A stretch of DNA of 64,000 nucleotides from Armigeres subalbatus (Eukaryota > Arthropoda > Insecta > Diptera > Culicidae): contig NC_085141.1 of the NCBI RefSeq assembly GCF_024139115.2, positions 129,455,822 to 129,519,821 of the forward strand. Direction: 5' to 3'. The notes beneath the pieces were generated by a model. That model was not told where the DNA came from, did no database searches, and saw nothing but the letters and a program-made list of their open reading frames with translations. This document shows positions 55,459-64,000 of this stretch, piece by piece; position 1 is the stretch's first letter, and every line of letters starts with the position of its first letter. Position numbers and translations under genes: made by a program.

Positions 55459-55745
55459 TCCTTTTTTCAATTCAGGAAATTGCTTGGCTTAAGACACGGG
55501 AAGATATTTCCCTTCTTTCAAAAGGTGCATTTGCCTGGCAGACGGCAAAAGACGACATGATTTCTTCCTTTAATTCAGGCATTTGCTCGGCTTAAGGAAA
55601 CGGAAATAATTATCCCTTCTTTTAAAGGAGGCATTTGCCCAGCAGAAGCCAAAGAGAATATGACTCCTTCTTTCAATTCAAGAATTTGATACGCTCGGTT
55701 CAATGCAAGGGGAAATATGATCCTTTCTTAGAAACCGTTTGCTCA
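55459..55745. repeat. Internal tandem array of B, right part
   Basis: CCTTCTTTCAAAAGGTGCAT, CAGGCATTTGCTCGGCTTAA and GGCATTTGCCCAGCAGAAG units continue the array interrupted by C2, in the same orientation as 53195-53798. Confidence 0.8.
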
Positions 55746-56159
55746 TAAAAGGGAGAAATGGGCAAGTTTTCTTGCTTGCCCTTACATGAAAGACAAAACA
55801 AGCCACAAATTTCAATTTAATTTAATATTGATCTATCTTGCTGGTAGGTGCGTCAACATTTCAAATGGTCCCGTTTTGACAGGTTCTTTATTCTTAACTT
55901 GTCACGTCGTACAATTCCGTTCCCAATTATCGTGTATTGCCCATATGAAGGAAACCACGTAATTGAATGGCTCAACAAATCTTACTTATCCATTACCATT
56001 ACACAACTCAAATAACAATTATGCCAAATGACCTTATGCCAAACGACCATTATGCCAAACGGCCTTATGCCAAACGACCATTATACCAAATGACTTTATG
56101 CCAAACGACATTATGCCAAACGGCATTATGCCAAATGACTTTATGCCAAACGGGGTAAA

Positions 56160-56900
56160 ATCAATTAATATATGTATAATGTAGACAATAAAAATTCTAA
56201 CCTCATGCTATAAATTATTTATAAATAAATTTTATTTTGAAATTTTGAAAATTATTTTGAAAGCTGCATTCCATACCTCACTGTGAATTTTTTTTCATGA
56301 TTCTACTTTTTCTTTTGATGACAGAATTCATTCTTCTCTTAGCGTATGTAAGAAAGGCAAAATGAATTCTTCGCTAGTCGCTGCTACTCGAACGAGTGGA
56401 ATTAGTTTTACTTTTGCGATTTTTTCGCTCTTTAACAACACAGGTTGTGGTCCAAATGGTTGAAAATTTAAAAAATATCAGACATTTTGATTATTTAAAG
56501 ATCTTAAAGGTTGCTATTTTCCTTAAACGATATTTTTTCTAAAACCTTTTAACTGAAAATCTTTTTATTCGTGCCAAAAGGTTGCAAATCCATTGGTTCA
56601 AAGGTTATGAAGGTTCCACCTGGACTAGACAATTCTTTTTAGTTGAAATAAGACCGTGGGATGTGGTATTAAACTTTATTATAGCGGTTTATAAAACATT
56701 TCAAAATTGATCTCGGTAATAACTACAATTTTACAGAATTTAATGTAGAGAAGTATGTGTTTATTGCTTCATGAAATAATTGAAAAATTTAAATATTTTT
56801 TTTAGGTTTCTTCGCAAATTGTTTCCTAATTTTCTTCAGAACGCCGCTGACTATGTTTGAAACTTTTGGGACCACCAGAATCTCCGGACCATAAATAAAT
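56160..56900. other. AT-rich spacer, nothing recognised
   Basis: No repeat or coding region found. Confidence 0.4.
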
Positions 56901-56904
56901 ATTG

Positions 56905-57345
56905 CGAATAGCGCTCCAAATGTTCTATCCTCCAAAGTATTTCGGAGTCGAAACTATGCTTTTATGATCTCAAATGAGTCTCAAGTGCTTGATAATGCTT
57001 TTCGTTTCATTAAAAATGCTTCAAATGTTTTATCCTCCAAAGTATTTCGGAGTCGAATTATGCTTTTGTGATCTCAAATGAGTCTCAAGGGCTGGATGAT
57101 GCTTTTCGTTTCATAAAAAATGTTCATAATGCTTCAAATGTTCTATCCTCCAAAGTATTTCGCAGTCGAAACTATGCTTTTATAATCTCAAATGAGTCTT
57201 GATAATGCTTTTCGTTTCATAAAAAATGCTAATAATGCTTCAAATATTCTATCCTCCGAAGAATTTCGGAATTGATACAACGCTTTTGTGATCGCAACTG
57301 AATCTCACATGTGCAAGAATGCTTTTCTGTTCATTAAAATTGCGA
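56905..57345. repeat. Tandem repeat, four units of about 106-113 bp
   Basis: TTCTATCCTCCAAAGTATTT (or a one-base variant) recurs at about 56922, 57028, 57140 and 57247. Each copy is followed by CTATGCTTTTATGATCTCAA-like and GATAATGCTTTTCGTTTCAT blocks. The last copy is the most diverged. Confidence 0.9.
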
Positions 57346-58030
57346 ATAGTACTTGAAATTTGAAGTAGATTCTCTAATAACTTGCAAAGAATTTAAGTTT
57401 GCTGAAGCAGCGAAAAATTCTTCTTAAAAATGTTGTACCCTCGTGGGATTATTTCAACAGTTTTGTTTGTCGTTTTCTTTTAATTAGTTACACATGAAGA
57501 TCGGTGTTATATATAATACATTATAAGGCATAATGAAACATAAGAAAGACTGAACAATTGAACAACCAGTTTTGTACTTCAACTATATGATTCTTCAGAG
57601 CTCATTCTCAGCGGTACCAATTTTCCTGGGGGTATATACTACTTTGAGAGAAGATAGATTAGATTAGTAACCCACCTTTGTGGAAAGTACCGATACTTTT
57701 TGTTGAGTTGAGTTGAGTTCTTTAAACTTTTTTTAGGTTCTTTATTTTTTCTGTGTATACAATCTGTAGTTATCCTCCAAATTGGAACCTTAGAAATGCG
57801 TATTAATTTACTTATATCGCATGGTCGATGCTTTAGTTTTATTATTGAATAGTAATTTTATATGTTGTATCAAATGTTTTTATGTCGTTTGAAGGAAAAA
57901 ATTAGGATCATTCATTTGCCATCATTAGATTAAAAGATTTTTGACCGGAACCCTTGGAGGATAACGATCTGTACGATCCTCCAAAAAAAACCTTACAAAT
58001 TCCCATTTATTTTTGGGGAATATTTGGAGG
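57346..58030. other. AT-rich spacer with a short (TTGAG)n run
   Basis: GTTGAGTTGAGTTGAG lies near 57700; otherwise nothing was recognised. Confidence 0.4.
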
Positions 58031-58040
58031 ATAACTCAAG

Positions 58041-58268
58041 ACAAAATTTTCAAAACGATTTATCTGCTTTTGTAAACAAAGATTCAAAAGACGATTTGAC
58101 GAATCTGATAGCTCTCCCACGCAAACCAACACCATCAACAGGTAGCGGAAACTTTCACCTACCTATTGGTGGTGTTGGTTTGCGTGGGGGAGGTATCATA
58201 TTAGTTAAATCGTTGTTTGAATCTTTGATCTTTGTTTACAAAAGCAGATAAGTCGTTTTGAAAATTTT
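58041..58268. mobile_element. Inverted-repeat element, ~100 bp arms
   Basis: CAAAATTTTCAAAACGATTT at 58041 pairs with the sequence ending GTCGTTTTGAAAATTTTG at 58268. Pairing continues through CTGCTTTTGTAAACAAAGAT and CCCACGCAAACCAACACCA. The short frames covering it are hairpin products. The target duplication is unclear. Confidence 0.8.
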
Positions 58269-58469
58269 GTATTGAACTACAAACCACTCAGAGCAAGTTT
58301 TTGAAGAAACAAGGATTGCCGAATTCTATCAAGTGCCCCAGGGCCAAATCCCCAACCGGTCAGCGGCTGATGGCCAATTTAAAAAAAAAAGATGTTTCTA
58401 GGATGCTAAATAAATATAAAAAAAAATCACAAAAAATAGGAAAAAAAAACTTACACATACACTACACAT

Positions 58470-59015
58470 TAGACCTCTTTATGTTTTCAAAAAGTATCAA
58501 AAATTCAATCGTTCAATTCTTATATTAAAATAAACCTCCTGTCAAATTTTCAGCTAATTTGGAAAAAAAAATCGAGGTGGCTCAAGTCGATTTAATGTTT
58601 TTAAACTATTTCCAAATTTGAAAAAAAAATCTAATGAGAGATATAAACGCCGAAAGCTACCGCAATAACTTTTAAACGGAAGCATATGGTGTGCTCTACA
58701 AGTCTTGCGAACATTGAGATTCGTTCCATTCACGTTTTGACCATGTTAAAGTGATTTTCGAGCTTTTAAGTGAATAAAAACACTGTTTCCCCTAAAAGTC
58801 GTTCTTCTACTAAATTCTTGAATTCATGACAAATCATTGCTTGTTCATCATATTATTATTTCCATTTTTCCCTGGACATTTAAGTAATATAATTGACAAT
58901 GTGCAATTTACCGTTAAATTCTTAAAAATCAGAAACTGAACATTTGCCATAAATTTGCACGTTAGGATTTCTTTAAACAAGTTATTCGAAAAAAACATAA
59001 ATCAAAGCATATAAT
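58470..59015 (+). repeat. Dispersed repeat R, copy 2 (uninterrupted)
   Basis: Collinear with 50391-51095 but lacking the 138 bp MITE. It provides the empty site (GGTGTGCTCTACAAGTC near 58695). Confidence 0.88.
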
Positions 59016-59125
59016 ATTATTGTTTTTATAGCCTTTACAAACACTCTGTGTACGATAAAGACAACACCTTTTTTCTATTAAAATATTGGTATTTCTGATT
59101 TTGAAATTTCACATTTTTTTATATA

Positions 59126-59325
59126 GGGGGAATGACGGCTTTGGCAGGTTTTGTTCTATTATTGTCAGCGTGTTTTTTATGACTGATTATGCTCACATTT
59201 GGCCTAAGCATTCGTTGCATATCAAAGAATATTGTGGCAAAATTTCATAATTTTGCAATAATAACAATAGAATAGAACAATAAAATAAACAACAAACAAA
59301 ACCTGCCAAAGTCGTCTTTTTCGTG
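59126..59325. mobile_element. Inverted-repeat element (GGCTTTGGCAGGTTTTGT)
   Basis: GACGGCTTTGGCAGGTTTTG at 59133 is mirrored by CAAAACCTGCCAAAGTCGTC ending at about 59317. TA precedes GGGGGAATGACG at the left edge. The right edge has drifted. A TA-type MITE is likely. Confidence 0.65.
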
Positions 59326-61065
59326 TTTAAATTAATTATTTTTTTCGCTTTAATCTTATAAAACATTTTGTAAATTTTCCGAGCTTTCAACAACCGCTCG
59401 GCAAAAATCACTTTCTGAATAACGCCCTTCAAACACAATTTTCCCTAATTTCTCAGTGGTTACTGATCAGCATTTCACAAATTGTATCAACCTGCACAAA
59501 AAAATGCACATTTTTCCAAACAAATTGTGTTGAACTGTTTAACTGTTGAAGTACAGTAAAATTTATCAAATACTGTAAAATAATTTGAATATGTATTTTG
59601 ATTTTCCTTTTGATTTATTCAATTTTCTAATAAATTTATAAAAAATGGCAATACTTTTATGTTTTATTTGTGTTTCTCAGCTCTCACTACTTGCTTAAAC
59701 TAAATTTTCTATAGTTTTGCCATCATATCATGATTACAAAAGTGTTAATAGGATCAGTATTTCAAAAACTGATCGAATAAGTGTGTTTAACTTATAATTC
59801 TACTAATCGAGAGAACGTTTGATGTCGGAATAAACTAAAACTAGATGCATCACCTCACTTAAATACACAAACCTATCCAGTAGGCTGCAGTCGTCAGCTG
59901 AGATCTTTTTCCACATCAAAGTTTCCAATTTCAATCTTCCTTACCCTACATGAAAAGCCACACAATAGGGCTTCATTTATTATTACGCAAATCATGTATC
60001 CTTTTTTTCTCCGATTAATCACATCCCGAATAGCAGCAGCCAAACTATTGCCCTCGAATCATCGTCCTGATCCAAACAATCGGCAGAGCCCGGCTAGGAA
60101 GTGTCTCACATCTGCGCGCATAAATTTGGAACCCATACACATGACCTCGTCAGTACACGTCTGCCGTCTAAACGCCAGCCAATGCTTTCCATGACGTTAC
60201 TATCCTTTCAATAAATGTTGCGTTTGGAACTGTTATTTATGCGCCGTGCATTAAAAATTTAAATTTCCTCGTACACACATACATCCCGTGAACCCACTGC
60301 GCGAGGGAACGACCCTGACGTTTTCTACCTGCATCCACATTCTCGGATCCCGAAAGGGATGCCGGTGTCAAATTATGCCGAGAGATTGGGTTAACCCGGG
60401 CATGTGTGTGCCTACGAATCGCGCAAAATTTTCCTCGCGTTGGGACGACCAGAACGGGAAACCCCTTCCTCTAGAGCCCCGGCAAAGAAACAGCAGCACC
60501 GCTTGTGGGCTCTTCATGAAAGGCGCTCTAATTAAATATCGAGCATAAAACACATTTCTCCGTCGGCGTGTGTCCCCGGACCCCGCTTTGCTCGGGAACG
60601 TATCGCAACGTAGAACGTTACGCAGTATCATGTTTAAAATTTGAATGCTCGTTGTTAATTTCGTTAGGTCATCCGGACGGAAGTACTAGCAGGTAGGAAA
60701 ATATTTCAACCCAAACTGGCCGCTATGATCGATGCTGATAAGGGATGGGTTTACAAGGCAGAGTAAATAATGCAACTCATATGTATGTATAACTCAACTG
60801 GACTGGACCAACTATTTCACAATATTTGGTAATAATAAAGCTACGTTTCCAATTAGTCGGGAACAAATTTGATTATTTTCATCTGTCTTCGCCCCCCTCA
60901 AAATCTCGTGACCAAATTTAATTATTTAAGGGGCGACATCATATTTTTACCAATAATAAAATAAAATTTTGGTCTTTCATAAAAAAATCTATTAGTTAAC
61001 TGATAAGCTTTTATCAATTTTTACATGTATTTTTTATTACCTACCCCCTTCATTGTCAAAAGACA
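59326..61065. other. Mostly unique; GC-richer island about 60010-60650
   Basis: 59326-59990 is AT-rich. 60010-60650 has balanced composition, no repeat match and short opposing frames (60288-60548 plus, 60368-60631 minus) without known domains. It could hold an untranslated exon or regulatory DNA. 60650-61065 is AT-rich. Confidence 0.35.
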
Positions 61066-61835
61066 TTTGTATTTGTATTTGTAATTTATTCATCGGACTG
61101 TGCTGTCTACATGAAATTCTTAAATCTAGTTGTGGTCAAACATTAAAAACATTACATACGGCTCAGCAAACGACAGCGAAATCTGGAAATCAAATTCGTC
61201 GGACACTTCGTTGAATCGATGAATCATGGCGACAATGGAACTGTTATGCTGCTAACAGTTAGTTGCTTGTTGCTCCTCGTGCAGCAGCACTCGCACTCGA
61301 AGCGTTCGGACAGGTGCGTATAAACTAATTCTCGACAGCAACTCAGGAGCATCGTATTCGGATGTTAAAATCTTGGCAATAAAAACACATTGAGCAACAT
61401 TCCTCCGCTTGGCTAGAGTATCCAACCCGAGTAGACGACAGCGATCAGCATAGGCAGGCAAATTCAATGGGTCATTCCATGGAAGGCTGCGCAAAGCATA
61501 TCTGACGAATCTTCTTTGCACAGATTCGAACCGCTCACTCCATACAGCCTGGTAGGGATTCCAAACAGCAGATGCAAACTCTAGTATTGAGCGAACCAGG
61601 GAGCAGTACAACGCTTTGTAACACAACGGATCTTGAAACTCATTGGAGATTTTGAACATGAACCCAAGCAGGCGATTGGCTCTATCGATGGTATTTGAGA
61701 AGTGGCGGGTGTAGGTAAGCTTTTCATCCAAAATAACTCCTAGGTCTTTTACATGATCAACCCGTTGAAGTGGAGAACCAGCAATACTGTAGTCAAACTG
61801 GACGAAATTAGTTGTTCGTCGGAAACTTATGTTTT
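61066..61835 (-). pseudogene. CR1/Jockey-group retrotransposon, RT C-terminal fragment
   Basis: The minus-strand frame starts mid-protein (FDYSIAGSPLQRVDHVKDLG, about 61740-61800). It continues with LDEKLTYTRHFSNTIDRANR, LCYKALYCSLVRSILEFASA and AQCVFIAKILTSEYDAPELL, ending near 61252. An in-frame stop is followed by MIHRFNEVSDEFDF. The order matches the thumb region of the 12199-14763 element. It is 5'-truncated (no catalytic RT). The 3' end is an ACAAATACAAATACAAAT short-repeat tail at 61066-61090. Confidence 0.85.
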
Positions 61836-61849
61836 AGTCTGATGTATCG

Positions 61850-62120
61850 CTGACAGTAGGGGAACTGGGGGTAGGACGCCCACGTTAAGGAAAATGCCAT
61901 TTTTATCAATGAAAACCACCATTTCAGCCAGTTTTCATCAGCGCATACTGAAGAACAGCATATCTGCGACTGACTACCGATAACAGATATCTAATTGTCC
62001 ATTTTATTGCACAGAAATTTGATTTTTAAAAAGCACCCGAAAAAAAATTATTTTGAAACCATGCGGGGTGAGATGCGCCAGTGGATGGGTTAAAACGCGC
62101 ATGTGCTTATCGTTAAGGGT
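61850..62120. repeat. Interspersed repeat with GACAGTAGGGGAACTGGG end
   Basis: GACAGTAGGGGAACTGGGGG begins at about 61854, and GAGATGCGCCAGTGG and AAAACGCGCATG occur near 62070-62100. Similar words at 15402-15440 suggest the same family. Structure unclear. Confidence 0.4.
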
Positions 62121-62139
62121 ATGCGATAACACACTTTTT

Positions 62140-62290
62140 CCTAACGAAACGAAACGAAACGAAATTTGAAATGTCTATGTTGATTCGGATCGAAACGAAA
62201 CGAAATAAAGATTTCTTTCGATGCTTCGAAACGATACGAAATCAAGGTTCATTTAATTCGAAATTTTTCGAAACGAAACGAAATTTTATT
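62140..62290. repeat. (GAAAC)n-rich degenerate simple repeat
   Basis: CGAAACGAAACGAAACGAAA at 62145 and further scattered GAAACGAAA units to about 62285. Confidence 0.8.
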
Positions 62291-62423
62291 TTTTTTTCCG
62301 CGGAATTTTTATTAAATTGTTTTTACATTATGTACGCAATTCTGATTTCACTTTTTTGAAGTAGAATAACTGTTTTGCGACCAAAAGAGCTACACTAACA
62401 GAAAAGGCAATCTGTGATAAATT

Positions 62424-62884
62424 AGCATTAGCATTAGCATTAGCATTAGCATTAGCATTGAGCATTTCGCACAAATTCGTAGGTGGTACAAGCCAAGACT
62501 ATTGTATGAGAGTAGAATCACTTTCATATCCACAGATATTGATTTGGGACTAATCGTTATCTCTTAGATGGAAGCAATGCACTCTCCAATAGTCGAGTTC
62601 TGTCCTGGCCACGTCCTTGCGAATGCTGAGGAAGGGGAAGGATGGTTAGTTGGACACCTACTTAAGAAAGATGCAGAGAACTCTACGACCTCTCATAGGT
62701 GCCACGGGAGATTTTTGGATTGTTAGTGTTGATGGTTTAACAGTAGGAATCGTTCTGGTAGAACGTGAAACACAGAAAGAACTAAGATAGAAACACAAAG
62801 TAGGAAAGGGACGAGCCTGGAATTGAACCCACGACCTCCTGCTTATAAGGCAGAAGCGGTAGCCACTAGACCACCGAGCTCGTC
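62424..62884 (-). mobile_element. tRNA-derived SINE with (TAATGC)n tail and 23 bp target duplication
   Basis: On the minus strand the head is GAGCTCGGTGGTCTAGTGGC … GTCGTGGGTTCAATTCC, typical A and B boxes. A ~370 bp body follows, and the tail is (TAATGC)5 at 62424-62459. The direct repeat GAAAAGGCAATCTGTGATAA+ATT lies at 62401-62423 and 62885-62907 with no mismatch. A changing short-repeat tail is a known trait of the Aedes SINE Gecko, to which this could belong (memory; not checked). Confidence 0.9.
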
Positions 62885-62907
62885 GAAAAGGCAATCTGTG
62901 ATAAATT

Positions 62908-63446
62908 GCCACATTCTCGCCGCATATACCTTTGGCGATAATACAATACCCCAGCATTTGTGCCGCTTCACAATAGGACAGGCCCATATAAAGGTGTGGC
63001 CAAAACTACCAAAGGCCAATTTTCGATTTGGGCGAGTAAAATCTGATGAATATACAGCTTATAACCTATATTTCTATAATCAGGACGGTTTTTACTTTTT
63101 AGATTTTTTAGGGAGGAGTGGGGGGCGTTCAAACTAGCCCCTTCTAGAAATGATGTTTTTACGTTTTTTGGGAAAACGGACAGCTTTGCCATGTTTTCGT
63201 CTCAAAAGTAACATATTTATAGACTTAATAATGTAATAATAGCTCCGTCCAGAATTTGGTTTTTAGTAGTTTTGTAAAAGCATATTTTACGCAATATTTA
63301 GCGAACAAAACAGTTTGGTACCCACAAATACCCCGCAATAAAACATCTTGCAATACGCTATTGGACTCATAAGCTTCGAGGACTATGAATGAAATTCTGC
63401 CCAAATTCACCATTTTGTAAGATACATGAATTTTAAAAATTGCCCA
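62908..63446. other. AT-rich spacer, nothing recognised
   Basis: Short frames on both strands (for example 63225-63524 minus) overlap the next repeat and show no domain. Confidence 0.4.
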
Positions 63447-63818
63447 TTTTTGCCTTTCTCGTGTACTAAGTATACGTAGAAGCAATATGATCGCTCTAAA
63501 AGCATTCAAAAAAAGCCCAAACACTCATAGTGTTGTTTACCGATCGACTCAGTTCGAAGAATTGAGGTGATGTCTGTGTGTACGTGTGTGTGAATGTCTA
63601 TATGTGTGTGAGCAAAAATGGTCTTAACTCTTTTTTAAGCACTTACTCTAAACCGACTTACTCGCAATAAGTTTCATTCGTCAGAGAACGTTGGTCCATT
63701 GTTCCTTACTAAAAATAGACTGGATCGGACTATGGACTTAAAAGTTATGGGCAAAATACATTTTCTTATAATGTACGAGAAAGACAATATTACCGCTAGG
63801 GGGATTAATCAGGTGTTT
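63447..63818 (-). mobile_element. Full-length copy of the CATCACCTCAATTCG interspersed repeat
   Basis: Reverse complement is collinear with 21960-22318: TTAATCCCCCTAGCGGTAAT, a TGTGTGTGTACGTG microsatellite, GACATCACCTCAATTC and CACGAGAAAGGCAAAA. The region between 63480 and 63540 is diverged. Confidence 0.75.
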
Positions 63819-64000
63819 TGGTAAACTTCTTATTTTTCAATTTTAATCTGAGTTACTCTATAATGCCACTTTAATTGAATTTGGTGACGAACACAATTTA
63901 CATAACATTTTAAGGGGGAGGGTTATGCCTGAACGTTGCGCATAATTCAAGAAAAAAAACATTTAGCATATAAAAAGCGTTACGCAGTGAGAAGGGAAGT

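Larger units (their letters stand above)
52697..56154. mobile_element. Foldback element B (TTTGGCATAATG terminal arrays) containing C2
   Basis: The left array 52697-52825 has about seven (GTTTGGCATAATGGCC)-like units. The right array 56021-56154 has the same units reversed (CATTATGCCAAACGGC). Between them lie internal ~51 bp tandem units on both sides of inserted element C2. No target duplication was identified at the outer edges. Without C2 the element is about 1.8 kb. The 93-residue and shorter frames inside are repeat products. Confidence 0.78.

Noticed and set aside
58024..58251. 75-residue frame with GVGLRGGG
   Set aside because: It spans both arms of the inverted-repeat element at 58041-58268, so the sequence is explained by the hairpin.
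1..64000. Endogenous viral elements (Aedes genomes often contain RNA-virus fragments)
   Set aside because: I looked through the translated frames for replicase, glycoprotein or nucleoprotein motifs and recognised none; a search would be needed for diverged remnants.

Overview
The window looks like mosquito DNA, most likely Aedes (probably Ae. aegypti or a close relative). It holds three copies of a tRNA-derived SINE that I recognise as Feilai, two flanked by exact and one by near-exact-length target duplications. It also has AT-rich non-coding DNA packed with nested transposons, and reverse-transcriptase (RT) fragments of CR1/Jockey, I/LOA and RTE type. I find no intact host protein-coding gene and no rRNA, true tRNA or CRISPR. 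The window is probably intergenic or deep intronic. The long open frames mostly come from simple repeats or decayed transposons. Species and family names are from memory; nothing was searched.

Layout. 0-1.5 kb: non-LTR-like remnant with ~420 bp direct repeats. 1.6-1.8 kb: a TTAA-flanked MITE. 4-5.7 kb: foldback arrays of a TTCGGCCTAATG-type motif around a polypyrimidine tract. 7.5-15.0 kb: a large decayed element with 31 bp inverted ends and a repeated TTGTAACGTCACG motif, loaded with an I/LOA-like retroelement (minus strand), a CR1/Jockey-like retroelement (plus strand) and a Feilai SINE inside the latter. 16-23 kb: small inverted-repeat elements. 23.3-24.1 kb and 38.3-39.3 kb: two large TTATC pentanucleotide arrays, each abutting the same GC-rich module. 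25.9-26.5 kb: a hAT-type element with an 8 bp target duplication. 27.3-29.4 kb: foldback element C1. 29.99-36.84 kb: a 6.85 kb foldback element with TTAA duplications and arms made of 152 bp units. 42.7-43.6 kb: a retroposon with a 26 bp direct flank. 43.7-45.9 kb: a decayed transposon-encoded gene broken by two insertions. 45.9-52.5 kb: three hairpin elements ending in GGGTGRC. 52.7-56.2 kb: foldback element B with C2, a second copy of the C family, nested inside. 58-64 kb: further repeats, a CR1/Jockey-like fragment and a SINE with a 23 bp target duplication.

Most noteworthy signal: several families of long foldback elements are built from minisatellite arrays, and three of them (A, B, C) share the terminal-array consensus TTYGGNNTAATG. 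B and C also share homologous internal ~50 bp arrays. C1 and C2 carry 8-10 bp target duplications, which argues that these are mobile elements and not random satellite DNA.

Unique, less AT-rich islands (about 2.0-3.6, 5.9-6.9, 18.5-19.1, 19.9-20.5, 40.8-41.5 and 60.0-60.6 kb) are where host regulatory DNA or missed exons would most likely lie.
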